Below are positions 47,265-59,699 of a DNA stretch of 64,000 nt, in pieces. The stretch spans positions 74,695,376 through 74,759,375 of the forward strand of contig OY754339.1 of the NCBI GenBank assembly GCA_963573305.1, in the 5' to 3' direction. The translations under genes and the position numbers were made by a program. The notes below the pieces were generated by a model. That model was given only the letters and a program-made list of their open reading frames with translations, searched no databases and had not been told where the DNA came from. This DNA is from Pyrrhosoma nymphula (Eukaryota; Arthropoda; Insecta; Odonata; Coenagrionidae). Numbering within the stretch: position 1 is the stretch's first letter; every line of letters starts with the position of its first letter.

Positions 47265-47500
47265 GAGTGGAAGATGATTTAAATCTCATAAGAACTCAAA
47301 AGAAAAGGAGGGACAACCTACTTCAGCAAATTCTAAGATACAAGTGTCTAATGAAGACATCCAGAAGCACAGTAAGACCTAGGCTGAGATATATGGAGCA
47401 AAAAATGAATGATGAGGAAACAAAGAAATATGTAGAGGTGAAGAGGCTAGCTGATAGTACTATAGAGAGGAAATCCATGTCAAACTAACCTTAGGGTTGA
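47265..47500 (+). mobile_element. LINE coding relic (extreme carboxy terminus)
   Basis: The frame at 47267-47488 ends RPRLRYMEQKMNDEE, KKYVEVKRLADSTIERKSMSN, close to the pattern RPR-x-RY-(I/M)(E/D)Q ... Y-x-E(M/V)KRLA ... SN found at the end of RTE-like and similar LINE ORF2 proteins (family knowledge). Upstream sequence continues the resemblance only loosely. It lies within the 1.4-kb TIR element. Confidence 0.65.
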
Positions 47501-47779
47501 TGACCAGCAATGACGATGAAGACACGATTGTGATTTAATAGGAAGTAAGCCAGTTTGTACAAGAGCACATTCAGAATAGATATTCCACGACGAATGATAC
47601 ATATTATGAGGTATGTACAAAAACAACTTGAGTCCTACTACCTCCATTCATACAATTCCTGTATTTCCTGTGTACCTTGACCTCTCAATGAAGAAATTTC
47701 TTCACTATGTGAAGTTAGGCTTTCGAAGGTAAAATCATGTTTCCTCAGAAATTCGAGACCTAATACTCTCACAAAAAGG

Positions 47780-48145
47780 GAAATAATGGCACTCAATGGA
47801 CCAGAGATTCTGTTGCTCGTTCCTTTTGATTTTACTGACTCATAATGGAGGTCATTATGACTTGGAAGTGACTAGCATGGAATTACCTGCACGTACACAA
47901 TTTGAGGAGAAACAAATATTCCAACATCCTCAGAATGATTGCATAAAATATGGCCTGAAATTCAATTTTAGGTGCACATAATTAAATGATAAAGGCCAAA
48001 TAAGAGCTCCAATGCCCATTTTAAGTGAGGTACCAAAAGCAGTAAGCCGACACACACAGAAAGTGCCTAAAATAGTACTGATCACTTATTGAAAACAAAG
48101 AATTTGGACTTGGCAAAGCAAATTCGCAGGTAAGATCTCATTATC
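47780..48145. other. Interior of the TIR element, nothing coding recognised
   Basis: AT-rich sequence with a 61-codon frame of unknown nature. Confidence 0.35.
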
Positions 48146-48316
48146 CCTGACTTTTCCAGGTTTTCCAGAGCCATTTTCAATTTCCCTGACTTTTCCAGGT
48201 TCTCCAAGTTTTCCAGATCTGTAGCAACCCTGACTGTATATGCACGCCAGCGTCGAATACGACGAAGTCTACTAGTAATAACTTCAGGATTCACTATGTG
48301 GAACCTCTCCATATTG

Positions 48317-48486
48317 GAAATAAAAATAACACTTCGAAATGGTCCACTAAATTGATTTATTTCCTTTGACCCGGGTTTCATCATACAGTGACATCTTCAG
48401 ATCTACCTGAATATGTCACCATGTGATGAAACCCAGTAAGAAAGAAATCAATTTAGTGGACCATTACAAGTGCTATTTTTATTTGT
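48317..48486. mobile_element. Inverted pair of Penelope-like termini with hammerhead-like boxes
   Basis: Arms 48317-48384 and 48423-48486 are inverted and similar over about 65 bp (shared GGTCCACTAAATTGATTT and its complement). Minus strand: CTGAAGA (48400-48394), stem-like TCAC...ATGA, GAAAC (48379-48375). Plus strand: CTGAATA (48407-48413), TCAC-CAT-GTGA, then GAAAC (48428-48432). Both strands therefore carry the CUGANGA-stem-GAAA order, in head-to-head arrangement around a 38-bp centre. Hammerhead motifs are established for Penelope-like elements. Activity is not claimed. Confidence 0.5.
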
Positions 48487-48649
48487 GACGACGAAAACTG
48501 TTTACTAAAGCGAGAAAATCACTTTCTCTACTTGAGAGGATCCCATTCAGAACCAGAAAGTTGATGACGGGAAGAAAAAAAGAGGACTTCCAATAAAATC
48601 CCTCAATTAGCCTAGGCTTATTGATAATATACCTACCCTAAAAGTATTT

Positions 48650-48790
48650 AATGAGTAGATGAAAATGCAGAGAAGGGATTCGCTCCGAGAGTCTGAATCA
48701 AACTAGCAAGCGCTGGAGGCCGCTACGCTGAACGTCTAACGAGGCCGCTAAACCAACATTTGCCCCTGCCCTTCAGAAACCCTCAATACA
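48650..48790 (-). mobile_element. Possible tRNA-like SINE fragment
   Basis: The minus strand shows a B-box-like GGAGCGAATCCC (near 48677-48688), but the A-box is not clear. Single copy, weak. Confidence 0.2.
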
Positions 48791-48799
48791 GGCCTGTCA

Positions 48800-51700
48800 C
48801 TAATACAGCATACCTAATCGCTTTACTCCTATCAATTAGCGCCAGCTTTAGATATCCAAAGAGAATATGGCCAAGATATTAAGTTGTACGATTTAAAGCT
48901 CGCAACAATCGCATCATGACCACTATATTCACAAATATCCATTGTAATATGCGCTATAATACACCCTAAATTCGCAATGAGGGCATAAACATCCATTTAC
49001 TCAGCGAGATTACCTAAACGCTTTACACACGCCAAATAATTGTAAGGAGAAATTAAACCCCTGAGAAATTAAGTTTCATGACTTCAGCAACGAAAAATCG
49101 TACCTTGACCACTCAGAAACGGTACCTACAATCCGTGGGAACCGACGCCATCAAGTATTGCTAGCAAATCGAGTAACTAGTGCAACTTAATCATCAAAAA
49201 AGCTGACCATCAAGCTTAAAAAATTATTTTTTCTCTAAGATAATAGAAGAGTAAGTAATTTACTGCATCCGACACTTCCATATTACCAAACAAATTATCC
49301 AGATCCATTATTCACATGCTGAGAGCTTGACTCACGCTCGTCTGCCAAGCTATCGCAAAGAACAATAGAAGTGAAATAATTGCTAAGGAAGAGCATCAAA
49401 TGATCCAGGAGCCATAAATACATTGGTAGGTTATTTTTATCTTTCTGATATATTGTTATAAAAAGTACTGAAGAAACGTAAGGGAAATAATAGATTTTGC
49501 ATTAGAATATATTAAGAAATTTTTTTTATTCTACATTGAATTCTTAGGAAGTGAAAAATATCGCGATCCTAAGACCTAAGCGAACTAATTGAACTCAAAA
49601 TCAGCATGAAGACATGTAACAATTTTTTCCAAAGGCAATTTCTACTTAAAAGCAGAAATTGGAAGATCATAAACCCCAAAAAGCTAAAATTTTATTGAAA
49701 GTTTAACTAAATGCGGACAAACATGCAAGCATTGAATGCAAAATAAATGGCGTTAGGCATGTCAATTTTAACTGCAACAAATCACTGAAAAAAATGGTTA
49801 CTATGACTGGAGTGGGGTTCTATAAATCAGGGATTGCCAAAACGATGGGAATGTAATTCGTCCTCGGCATCGGCGGTTTCATTCGCATCGCGTTTAACGT
49901 TTAGCACTCACGGTGCAAGGGTAGAGGACTCACTTGACTAAAAACATATTCACATTATAACTGAGATTGAAAGACAAAATACTATTTAGCCAGCATCCTA
50001 TTACCAAAACAATAATACTGATTGTAAGATACGTAAATATACGAGAAAAACCTTGATACCTACCTGCTCGCCCGGAAAAATATCCTGGAAATTTCGGAAT
50101 GTAACTATACACCTATCTGAATAAGAATTTCCTTTCATTTTAGGTATTAAAACTATCGAGCACCAAGTAATAATTTCTCTCTGAAACGGAAGTAAAATAT
50201 TATTAGAAGTAAGGAGCATACCTATGTTGAATCAAAGTACAAAAGTTTGAAGACATTTGCAACATTTGAGATTATGTAAAGGTAAGTGTGCGTGGAGCGA
50301 GATCCTTTTACAAACGCTTTCATTAAGTTTTTTGGAATCCATTTCAGTAAGCAATACTTATAGAATGGCACACCATTTTGCAATACCCCATAAAATATCA
50401 GCAGAGCAATTAAGTGTCCCGGAAAGAGCACTAATGTTTATGCTACCAGAAATATTCTATGTAGATCCAAATAATACTGTATCTTTGAGTAGTAGGAGGT
50501 ACTTTTACCCACAGTATAACTTGCAACGCTATTAAGAGAACCCTGACTGATATCTAAAGAAACCGATACACACGAGAAGATATAATTCGCTTCGCGTAAA
50601 TGTAAGCCTTTGAGTGCAAAATTGTGGAAAGATGAATGTACGTTACCGATGGCTTACAGTTTGATGATAGAAGTTTTTAGTAAAAGTTTTTATTCAAAGA
50701 TCAGAGAAAGGATAACCTAAACATAGGAAATCGAAACAAAAGAAATCAATATTCTGTTGCTCACACATCAGTCGCTCGCATGAAGACAAATCGCAGGCGA
50801 CAATTCACTCAGATACTAGGTAAAAGAGAAAGAAACGTGATAATGATAGCTTTTAGAAAAAGATGAATGTTATCATAATACAACCACGAAGTAAATGGAT
50901 ATCGCTGTTGTAGGGTGCGAAAATGTTTCAACCAGGTTTTAAGCCAAATAATTCAAAGACAACGAAAGGAATACGAGATCATCTGAAATGGACAATACAT
51001 GTGGCAGTGTTTCCACCACGTTTCTTTTCATATTAATACTTATGAAAGCAGATTCAGATTAAAATAAATTGGAAGAATCACCGAGGAAAATAAAGGCTAA
51101 AATACAAAAATCAAAATTAATAAAGATGTTAAGAGAGGAATTTATTAAGGAATAACAAGTTTAACTTGAGTGAATGGAGTGGAGATATGTAGAACACCAA
51201 CCATCTGATTGACGAGCTAATGATGAAGAACGATTTCCTACTTTCAGGTATGACACAAAAAAGTCGCATTTCGCGAACTACTCGACAAGAGGAACTCCAA
51301 AAACACGCTGACGAATGGAAAAGCGATGATTTGATTCGCTCAATAGCCGCCGTGAGTGAAGGTTAAGCAAGTAGCCCTTTCACAAACACAATTTGGGCCA
51401 AAGAAATCGGTGAGACTCCCTTTAACTATCTCTTTCTAAAAAAGGAGGCCTTGACAAAAGAAAGCTAAGCTCGTTCTTTGAAAGAAATAAATATTCCAAT
51501 ATGATTATTGCACGAAAATAGTCCAGTATAATTAATGGTATAATGTGATATTTTGATGAAATACGGTTTAAACGTGCTGATGTTCAACCACCGTACCAGT
51601 GTCGTCCTCGGTGTCAACGATGTAATGTCTTCGTCTTCTAACATGAAAACAAATAGTATGTATTCAAGCAGGTATTTGCAATAAAAACTGCATAGTCATT

Positions 51701-52080
51701 AATTCTCTAAAAAAATGACGCCATTAATAAAGTTTATACCGTGATAATTCTATAATAAATAGCTCTGCTCCATGACTTCAATATAATACCTACATAAAAA
51801 ACCTTTAATATTCTCTGTGCCGTCGTCTCCCATAGTTCCATGCGCACCCTACTTCATTACTTTTAGTTCCAAACCCGAGAAAATATTGGTCCATCTAATT
51901 TCCATATCTTTCCTAGGACGAGGAATGCACCTTTTACTATCAAGTGAAATGATAGAGCAAGTTTTTTTCGATTTTGGATCACGCTCTATTCATTTCTCCT
52001 AAGAAAATAGAACTGCCTAAGTTGCAGTAAAAGTTAAACAATAATGTAGGCGAAAGGAAAGGTGAAGGACCTGGTTGTTA
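48800..52080. other. No feature recognised
   Basis: About 3.3 kb of AT-rich DNA. The longest frame, 92 codons at 50257-50535 plus, has no signature. No repeat copy was recognised. Confidence 0.35.
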
Positions 52081-52126
52081 TTTAGCTGGTTATTGTGTGA
52101 GGCGACCAACATTTGCGGTCAATTTA

Positions 52127-52155
52127 GCAGTTTTGGTCAAGCTGACCAAAACTGC
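52127..52155. repeat. Perfect 12-bp hairpin
   Basis: GCAGTTTTGGTC (52127-52138), loop AAGCT, GACCAAAACTGC (52144-52155). Pairing extends imperfectly by several A/T positions. Confidence 0.7.
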
Positions 52156-52589
52156 AAAATTGGCTTCCTTTGAGGAAAGGGTGGAGAGACACCCAAGATT
52201 GGTTGCAGTCTGCACATAGCAACAGATGACTGGAGGTCCACCATTTAGCGCCCCATCAGAAGAAACGGGGTGCTTTACCTGACGTGCTCTCTACTTAGTA
52301 AATCCACAATGAGATCTTAAATAAAATATTATGATCATTATTCTTAACAATAAACGGGTTAAAAATATATATTAAAATAATGAATAAACATCCCTGCTGA
52401 TGACCTTCCGTAGTCTTAAAAAAGTCATGAGACTTTTTCCATATATTTCCAATATTAATTGCAGTGCGGTTGTTTTCATAGACGTTCATAATCTATGACG
52501 GTATTCCTTCAAAATATTTGCTGGGATTCATCACAGCCTCCAGGACCCCTTCGCTGTGTCAAACCAACGAGAGAAAGGAGACTGAATAG

Positions 52590-52870
52590 ATGGGGTGATG
52601 GGGAAGGGTGCATGGAGGGGGGAGGGATGCGAAAGAGGGGAGGACATGTAGATGAGGTGGGGGGGGAGGGAGTGGGAGGGAAGGAATCCGGTTGGAGGTG
52701 GGCGGCGAGGCGGTGGGCGGAGCGTAGAGCGAGGAGGAGGCGCCCCAAGCCACGCCCCCTCAACCGCCCCCCCCAGAACAGGACCAGAAGCCGCCCTCTC
52801 TCCACACCACCATGCACGCTGCCAGCCTCTCAACCACCACGAGTGCCTCCCCCCCCCCCTTACGCTCTTC
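52590..52870. repeat. Adjacent G-rich and C-rich tracts
   Basis: Positions 52590-52740 are G-rich and 52740-52870 C-rich on the plus strand. All long frames here (up to 157 codons) are Arg/Gly/Pro-rich and compositional. Confidence 0.5.
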
Positions 52871-52974
52871 TCCGCCCACTTTTGATTCAGCAAACCCTTT
52901 CCCCCAGCGCTACAGGCGGGTGCACAGTAAAAAAATTAACTAAATCACTCGAAATGAAATCAAAGTGAATAGTT

Positions 52975-53450
52975 CAAGAAGTTTGATCCATGACATAAAA
53001 ACGCTTTGTTAAAAATTGCCACATTATTCCCGTGTATCAGAAATCCCTCCCTCTCACAAGCGAGGTCGTATCGGAAATGTAAACGCAAAATTGACACAAG
53101 CTCTCTAACTTAGACATGACTCAAAATAAAATAAAATTAATCCGCGAGGTAAATACGCACGTTTCTTCAGAAACTGCTACATCCATCTCATAAGGCAGAT
53201 ACACCTACCTTCCATTCCTCAGGTCTACCTAAAGAATTTTCGAGAAATTGACTTTAGCACTTGACGCAAAATTAACGCAAGTTCATTTGATTGGCGAAAT
53301 AAAGTACCAAGGAAAGTCGCATGCTTCGTAAAACGAATCGCTGCATTTCTCTAACGTGGCAGAAAATCCTCCTTTTTAGTTGTTAGGTCAACCGAAAAAA
53401 TTAACGCGTATTAAGCCTAACCACTCAACGTAATATAAACGCATTGACTA
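52975..53450. repeat. Decayed tandem repeat, unit about 160-185 bp
   Basis: ACGCAAAATTGACACAAG (from 53085) and ACGCAAAATTAACGCAAG (from 53269) head two diverged units. Later landmarks follow in the same order (CGCACGTTTC / CGCATGCTTC; AGGTCTACC / AGGTCAACC). A partial earlier unit ends before 53085 with AGAAATCC...AGGTCG...AAACGC. Identity is low, so this is an old array or a run of related sequences. Confidence 0.4.
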
Positions 53451-53454
53451 AAGG

Positions 53455-54870
53455 AAAGTTGAAGCCATGAACCAATCAAAATTCAAAAGGAGAGCCTAAT
53501 AATCCCTCTTCCCAAACACCATTGGCGACCACAACAAGAACAGAGTGAGAGACAAGACATCCATGCGACACAATTCATTCTTCGTCCTTTCCTGTTCCAA
53601 TTACTACTTCATTTTCTGTACATTCATTATGCCTGGTTTCCGAACACGTCTCTGCGGAGTTCCGGAGTGTAGAATGTTGATGTAGAAAGAGGTTCATGAA
53701 GAAAATTAGCGCGGAGTAAACGCCATCTGTTTCGTGACGTAAGCGCAAATGCTAAGCGAATATCGCTAGTGTTGTTCTAAAAAAAAAACGGTTTCTGGTA
53801 TAATAGGAACGTAAAATTTCTACCGGTATGTTAAAGATATTGAAAATAATTTCTTTCCATCATGCACGCTGAACCTTAACAAATGAATGATATATAGCGC
53901 AAGAGCATACGACGACGACACTACTGCCATATGATGATTTATTCATATTCGAACAAATTGAACGCAAATGTTTTCTATATCATAGCAAGGGTTTCACGCT
54001 AAGTTGTAGTGTGAACGCCTCCATTTCCGCAAAGGCACCGGAAACCCACGCTAGATAGATGTATTCAGATAAACGTTATAATTGAGGCGAGATGTAGCCC
54101 CTTCCACCCGCTATTTCACTATCACAGTTCTGTGCATAAAACAACTGCGTGGTTATTTTTTCTGAGCACAAAATTTAATTATTGATGTTTGTGCATACAG
54201 TTGTTCAAAAATAACAATAAATATATGTAGACGTGCTAGAAAATAAAGGCTGTCAACGCTGACTTAAATTTAGAGTTCATTTTTTGCCACGTGCCTGCCT
54301 TAAGGTTACATGAGCGAAAAATAATTTCACCTAGAACTTTATGAATTTGACCTCATTTAAAGAAAAAAACTCTCATATGTCCAATGCTATCCGAACTACT
54401 TTTCGAGCAATTTCCCTGAAAATACAAATTGTTTTTCCTGTGCGCTCCAGAGCGAGAATATTAAAAAATTAGGAATTTCTAACACCTAGATTTCGTCCAA
54501 AAACTAACGGTGTGTAGTTTGTATGTTTTCTCAACTAATTATGAAAGATAATCTATTACTTACCGTACTTTTTACGGAATCGGAAAAAAACTCACGTTTT
54601 GAATGCTTTTTAGCCGCATGGCGTGAAATAATGAGTAAAGTTTAAGACTTATGTAGATATATTTATTTGATTACTGAGCATTTTGGTCATGTATAACTAA
54701 ATTTTGCGCCATTATTTTAACAATATTTACTTCACACTTCTTACAGGCGCTGAGATTAAAATATAAAATTCGAATATGGTCTCCATTATGACTAGGGAAA
54801 TATTTCGCACAAACTACCTTCACCCTTCTAAACCGCAATGGTTACCAGTTAGCACACATGTGAATCACAT
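53455..54870. other. No feature recognised
   Basis: AT-rich DNA without coding relics. Confidence 0.4.
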
Positions 54871-54879
54871 GGTGCACCG

Positions 54880-55260
54880 ATGCACGCACCGCTGGAGCCC
54901 CGCACCACCCTCTATATGAGGCGACACTCGGTGGTGATGAGTGGGCGTCAGTTGACGCGAGCACGCTATTCGCTGCCACTTTGCTGCCGCTTGGCTGGTG
55001 GTTGGAGGAATGTATTGAAGATCGACGTTCGACGCACGTGGGTATGCAAAAGAAAGAAGAGTTCTACAAGGGGCGTGAATAGCATTGGTCCTCGGACGTA
55101 TAGGGCAAGGCCTCACGGACATGGAACGGGAGGGTTCGCAAAATTACCCCTCGCCTCCCACACCGTAAACCACTTCCGTCAAGGATCGACGCCGCCCCCG
55201 GATTTGTTCAAAGATCGGCGAGAAACCTTCGCGTATGGACCGCTACTTCCCCCTTGAAGA
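54880..55260 (+). other. CpG-rich block with 125-codon open frame
   Basis: A plus-strand frame at 54880-55257 and a minus-strand frame of 85 codons overlap in a CpG-enriched stretch between AT-rich flanks. Neither resembles a family I know. Could be an exon or a composition artefact. Confidence 0.2.
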
Positions 55261-55269
55261 GATTTTCAG

Positions 55270-56450
55270 TCCATAAAGATAGCGCCGAAAATACTCGATC
55301 CGTAAGACAAACGAAGTCGGATAGTATCAGATTATCATCATAGACTTCATTCGACACGGTTAGGTGGTAAAAGAGCTTCCTACAAAACCAAGCAATTTAG
55401 TAGTATGAAGATATTATTTTATTAATATACGAGTAGATGCCATGTATCAGGGGGACTTCGAAATTTTCTTTAAAAACATAATAACAATTCATTATTATGA
55501 AATTTAGGATATAATAGCGTTAAAAAATCCTTTGCGTTTTCCATAGAAGCCTCATTGAAATCATTATAGCTGAAATTATTGACAGAGGTGGTCATAAATA
55601 CTTTGTGAAAGAAAACAATTTTTACTGTATTAGTCAATAACGCAGAGAGTAGCTTCAGTTCTCTACACTCACGGCGTGATACACGACTTATGGCAATGTA
55701 ATAGATGGCTGTCTTGATAACTTCCTTTAACAGTTAGCCACACTTTTTTTGTAATGGAAGTTACGGAACAGATGTGTAAGTTTGTTCATAAGTGAACATG
55801 TTTTTTAAATGGCTGAATAGTCCAAATTATTTTTTCGCAGATAGACGAAGGAAGTATTTTCTACAACATATACAAGAATCAGCGCAAATTATGAAAGGCA
55901 TTTGTGATAGATATTCTACCATAATTATAGGCGCCCCTTTGGCCAATTTTGGCCAATTTCGGCAATATTGATAACATTTGCCAAGTGTAATTTTCTCATT
56001 TACTGTTGCCGTAACCAAGGTGCGTTTAAATATGCCTTTAGAAGTGGTTTCGTGATTTCTTAGCGAGTAATGGGAATTTCAGACATCGTAAACCAGCGTG
56101 AAGAGTTTCAGGAATATTTTGAATATAAATGGATAATCTTAAAGTTACGTTAATGGAAACAAATAAAGGATATTGATGTGTAGAAAGTAACCGAGGAACT
56201 CTTTAAAATACCTTAGGATAATGACTTGCAAAATTTATCAAATTAATTTGTTTTTACCCGCACATTAGTCTTCTTTATAATAGTATTGGTGGCAATTTCA
56301 GTCGTGCATTTCTATACGTATGTAGGCGGCCCTTCCGAGATGCTTCGTAAGTTAAGATTTTTAGCAACCCATATATTTTAGGAGCCAGAATTTTGAAAGA
56401 TAGCAAAAGAATAGTAGTTTCTCATTCTTCAGTGGTAGAGGTTTTTAATA
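55270..56450. other. No feature recognised
   Basis: AT-rich DNA. Confidence 0.4.
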
Positions 56451-56454
56451 GGGA

Positions 56455-56705
56455 TCCCGGTATTTACTTGGGTGTCGTGTGGTGAGGACTTCGCGTGCAG
56501 TAAGTACTCCGTCCGTCGGATAGGAAGTTGAACCGCTGTCCCCTTTCGCTACGAGCAGAGTCTAACGTCAACACCGAGATTCTCTCCCCTTCTCTTCCAC
56601 TCACCAAAATACCCTTCCCTCATCATGCCAACAAATTCTAAGGAGCAAATGACCCAAGTTAACTCTAGGGCGCCTGCCTAAAATAACCAACCAACCAAAC
56701 AGCCA
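56455..56705 (+). mobile_element. Retroelement 3' region ending in an ACCAA-rich tail
   Basis: Includes CTCCGTCCGTCGGATAGGAA (56509-56528) and then GTTGAACCGCTGTCCC, a motif type I associate with 3' regions of some invertebrate LINEs and their SINEs (recollection, unverified). It ends in AACCAACCAACCAAAC, a simple tail expected of target-primed insertion. No coding part is present. Confidence 0.4.
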
Positions 56706-57059
56706 AACAATTGTAAAAATATCCACGCTGATTGGGTGTTCGTTTTCATGCACGTACGTTACCGTGATCCACAAAATCAGAACGAATCGTACGTTGAAAA
56801 TCCCCTTAGTTATGATGAAAGTAAATTTGGATTGTGCATGTAAAAATTTGTGAAACGAAGAACATTACTATTTCATTCTTTGACAGGAATTTATAAAATT
56901 AAACCGCCACTCAGGAGGTCAACACTCAAAGAACCAAAGAGAAGTAATCATGCGTAAGGCCTATTTCCTTCTCTCTCTCTCCGCCTTCAAATGTGCTTTC
57001 TTCTCTCCAGGAAAGGAATTAAGGAAAGTACACCTTTTGTTCATTATACTTCCTCCGAT

Positions 57060-57330
57060 TATGGGTGATTAATAAGGTTAAATGTCTTAACAATTCCTCG
57101 CATCCTTGGAAGCATTTCCGAGGCAAGAGTTCGGGAGGAACGGCACTTCCTCTTCCATTCAAGGCATTCATTCAGGAGTCGAATCCGGAAGCGCAGCTCA
57201 GACCCCCCTGTCCCCCTCCTGCCCCTCCCAACAGTGCAGCCCATCATCGCTCCTCACTCTTCCTGTCCGTCAAAACTTCCTTTCCACAAACTAGCGCCCG
57301 GCGGTTTAATTACACCCTCTGATGGCTTGA
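57060..57330. other. Moderately GC-rich stretch, no gene recognised
   Basis: Three overlapping frames of 62-85 codons, none recognisable. Confidence 0.3.
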
Positions 57331-57599
57331 TTCAAAGTTAAGTGGCGGGATGGAATAATCTAGCCGTGGATCTTAGTCAATGATATCCACACGTTTTGGG
57401 TTAGCCATTTCAAAGCCTAAGGATTCTTGAATGGGAGGCAAGGAAACTGTTCGCACCGGGGATCTGCATCGCCTGCTTCGGTGTGAATTTCCTCTAGGTG
57501 GGTGAAGAGTTCTCACCTTTTCGGCACATTCATGATAGACACAGAGTAAGAGAGCGGTTTTGAACCTAACGCTCATTAAGAAGCCACTATAACACTTGC

Positions 57600-59190
57600 A
57601 TTATATTCATAATTTGCGTACGATGTGGATTAATTTGAAGCCATTCAATGATTGTGATAGGAAAAAGATTTCCAATGCAAAATCAAACAAAAAGAGGGTG
57701 AAAGAAAGAGGATAGGAAACACACAAAATTGTGAAGTCCAATGGTGGTGTGAAGATGGTATGATGGCCAATTCACAGTGAAAACGTTACCTTAAACTTAG
57801 AACTTAAGGGTGCGACCAGTGGATACATGTGGAACGTAGCTAACTTGAGTGGTAGGAAACACCAAGATGACGTATGCTTATGAAAATCCCCTTAGAATGC
57901 ATTTTACAGGAGTATCTGCAAGAGGAAGCTTTTATATCGTACAACCAACTCTTAATATTGAGCACAATAAAGAAAGAATAAGATATTTGCTGGGGCTGGA
58001 AATCAGTTAATATTCAAAAAATCATTCACATAAATAAAAACATCACAACTCATAAATAGAAAAACACAGAAATAAAATTTTTGAGAGAGAAATTTTCAGA
58101 AAACTAAACATTTTGAACTGTAATTAAAACATCTACGGCACCAGTAGTCCTTTCAATCATCCATGAATTCAAAAATGACCCTCATACCTTCAAAGCTTAA
58201 CCGATGGGACATTAGCCTCATTATTTAGTGGCTACTGGCTTTGTTTAATGGTGGAAAATAATTCTCCGCATGTTATGCGACATATGATTTATTAATTCAC
58301 CTCAAATAACAAACAAATTTCCTGTAAAAGATACAAAATATTTTACTAAATACATACTCCTCATGTGAGATATCACATTTGTATCTAAGTACGACAGACG
58401 CACATAAAACTTAATATTCTGAATCTATTATACGCCTTAGATGGAAAGCGATTGCTTTCAAGGATGTTATAGCTGAAATTTCCTAGTCAAGTGCCTTAGA
58501 TCCCTAAACGAACAACATGAGCAACTGTCATTCCTTCGAGCATTTGGAGCCAATCGACCATTGAAAACCGGTGCTAATTACTTGCTCCATTGAATAACGT
58601 TTTTAAGGAAAATAAACCAGCAGTTATCTTCCTTCAATAAGTGGGGTATCAAATCATAAAAGTGTTCTAAAAATTCCATTTCCTTAAGATAGGAGGCATT
58701 TTTGAAAAAAAGTAAACGGCCGACAACCAACTTTGAAAAAACAACTCAATTAGCTACAGCAGGAAATGATAATAGCTTCAAAATTTATCTTCCAGGGCGC
58801 GTCTGACCACCAATTTTAACCGCCATATACATTTTCCATGAAGAATTCAAAGCCTCAAAACTGGTTTCGGGGTCCCTTTCGGGGACATCAAACCTCAAAA
58901 AATTATTCGGAAAAAGTATTTACTTCATTTAAAGGGATATTTTACACTAATCATGAATCACGATTAGTTCTACTTCATTTATGCAACTCCATAGTATCTT
59001 ATCCTGGCTCTTTCCAACAAGGTCCAGCAACTATTTCTTTTGAACAGTAAAATAAACAGACTACAGACCAATGTGCCGACAAGATAACTAGAGTGAAGAC
59101 AGAGGGTTGAATGTACATCCGATCAGTGCAGACAACATTCCCTTCAAGACTTCACGCCACACCGCGGCGTGCTTTAGCTTGTGACGGCGA
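57600..59190. other. No feature recognised
   Basis: AT-rich DNA. Confidence 0.4.
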
Positions 59191-59473
59191 CAGTTTAGCC
59201 GATGTTGTCATCACCAACCAGTATTCACGGTGAAGATCCCAAAGAAATTGAGAAAATGTCCGCAGAGCAACGTCGTAGAAGCCTAAGAATCAACATTTGC
59301 CAATCACACAGTTTGCAGCGATCGTATTTTTCCCCAGAACCGAAACCAAGGCTGAATAGATGTTTTTATTTCTGTGATAAGCCCAACCAGCCCACAGGCT
59401 CAGGAAGTTTTGGCAAATTATTAGAGCCTGAAATACCAAAATTAGCATTCATGATTTGGATGTACATTTTATA

Positions 59474-59694
59474 GGCCGTTTTACACGAGGCACTTTATTG
59501 CAATATTTGAAGTAGCATCTGTTTTCGAAATGCGAGAATGCGGGCTCGGTATTAGAGATGGGGCTTTTTTTTCATCTGTCGTTTATGCGTTTGCGCATGC
59601 ATTCCAGAAATTAACTACTTTGCACGACGCAATTTTCAATGCAAATCCAAACGTACATCAGATTGTGCAATATAAAGCCCCTTGAAAAACGGCC
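59474..59694. mobile_element. 221-bp MITE with GGCCGTTTT ends
   Basis: The left end GGCCGTTTTACACGAGGCAC and the right end (minus strand) GGCCGTTTTTCAAGGGGC are imperfect inverted repeats, continuing with TTTATTGCAAT / TTTATATTGCACAAT. The interior has CGTTTGCGCATGC. Termini starting with GG and the small size suit PIF/Harbinger-type MITEs, but the expected TWA duplication is not clear (ATA left, TTT right). A 90-codon plus frame (59202-59474) ends exactly at this left edge. Confidence 0.5.
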
Positions 59695-59699
59695 TTTAG

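Larger units (their letters stand above)
46827..48232. mobile_element. 1.4-kb TIR element with CAGGGTTGCTACAG ends
   Basis: The left end CAGGGTTGCTACAGA (46827-46841) is inverted exactly at 48218-48232. Subterminal regions on both sides repeat TTTTCCAGGTTTTCCAG and CCTGACTTTTCCAGG words in inverted sense (46865-46905 and 48148-48215). I recall similar ends with CTGGAAAA minisatellites in other animal genomes, but have not checked. ACTGT occurs immediately outside both ends (46822-46826; 48233-48237), a possible 5-bp duplication; an 8-bp one is not seen. Inside lies a LINE relic (47265-47500), inserted later or captured. No transposase recognised. Confidence 0.5.

Noticed and set aside
52391..52430. 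CTGATGACC near 52394 as a hammerhead core
   Set aside because: No GAAA box and no stem at the right distance.
52495..52968. 157-codon plus-strand frame and several overlapping ones
   Set aside because: Arg/Gly/Pro-rich, explained by adjacent G-rich and C-rich tracts.
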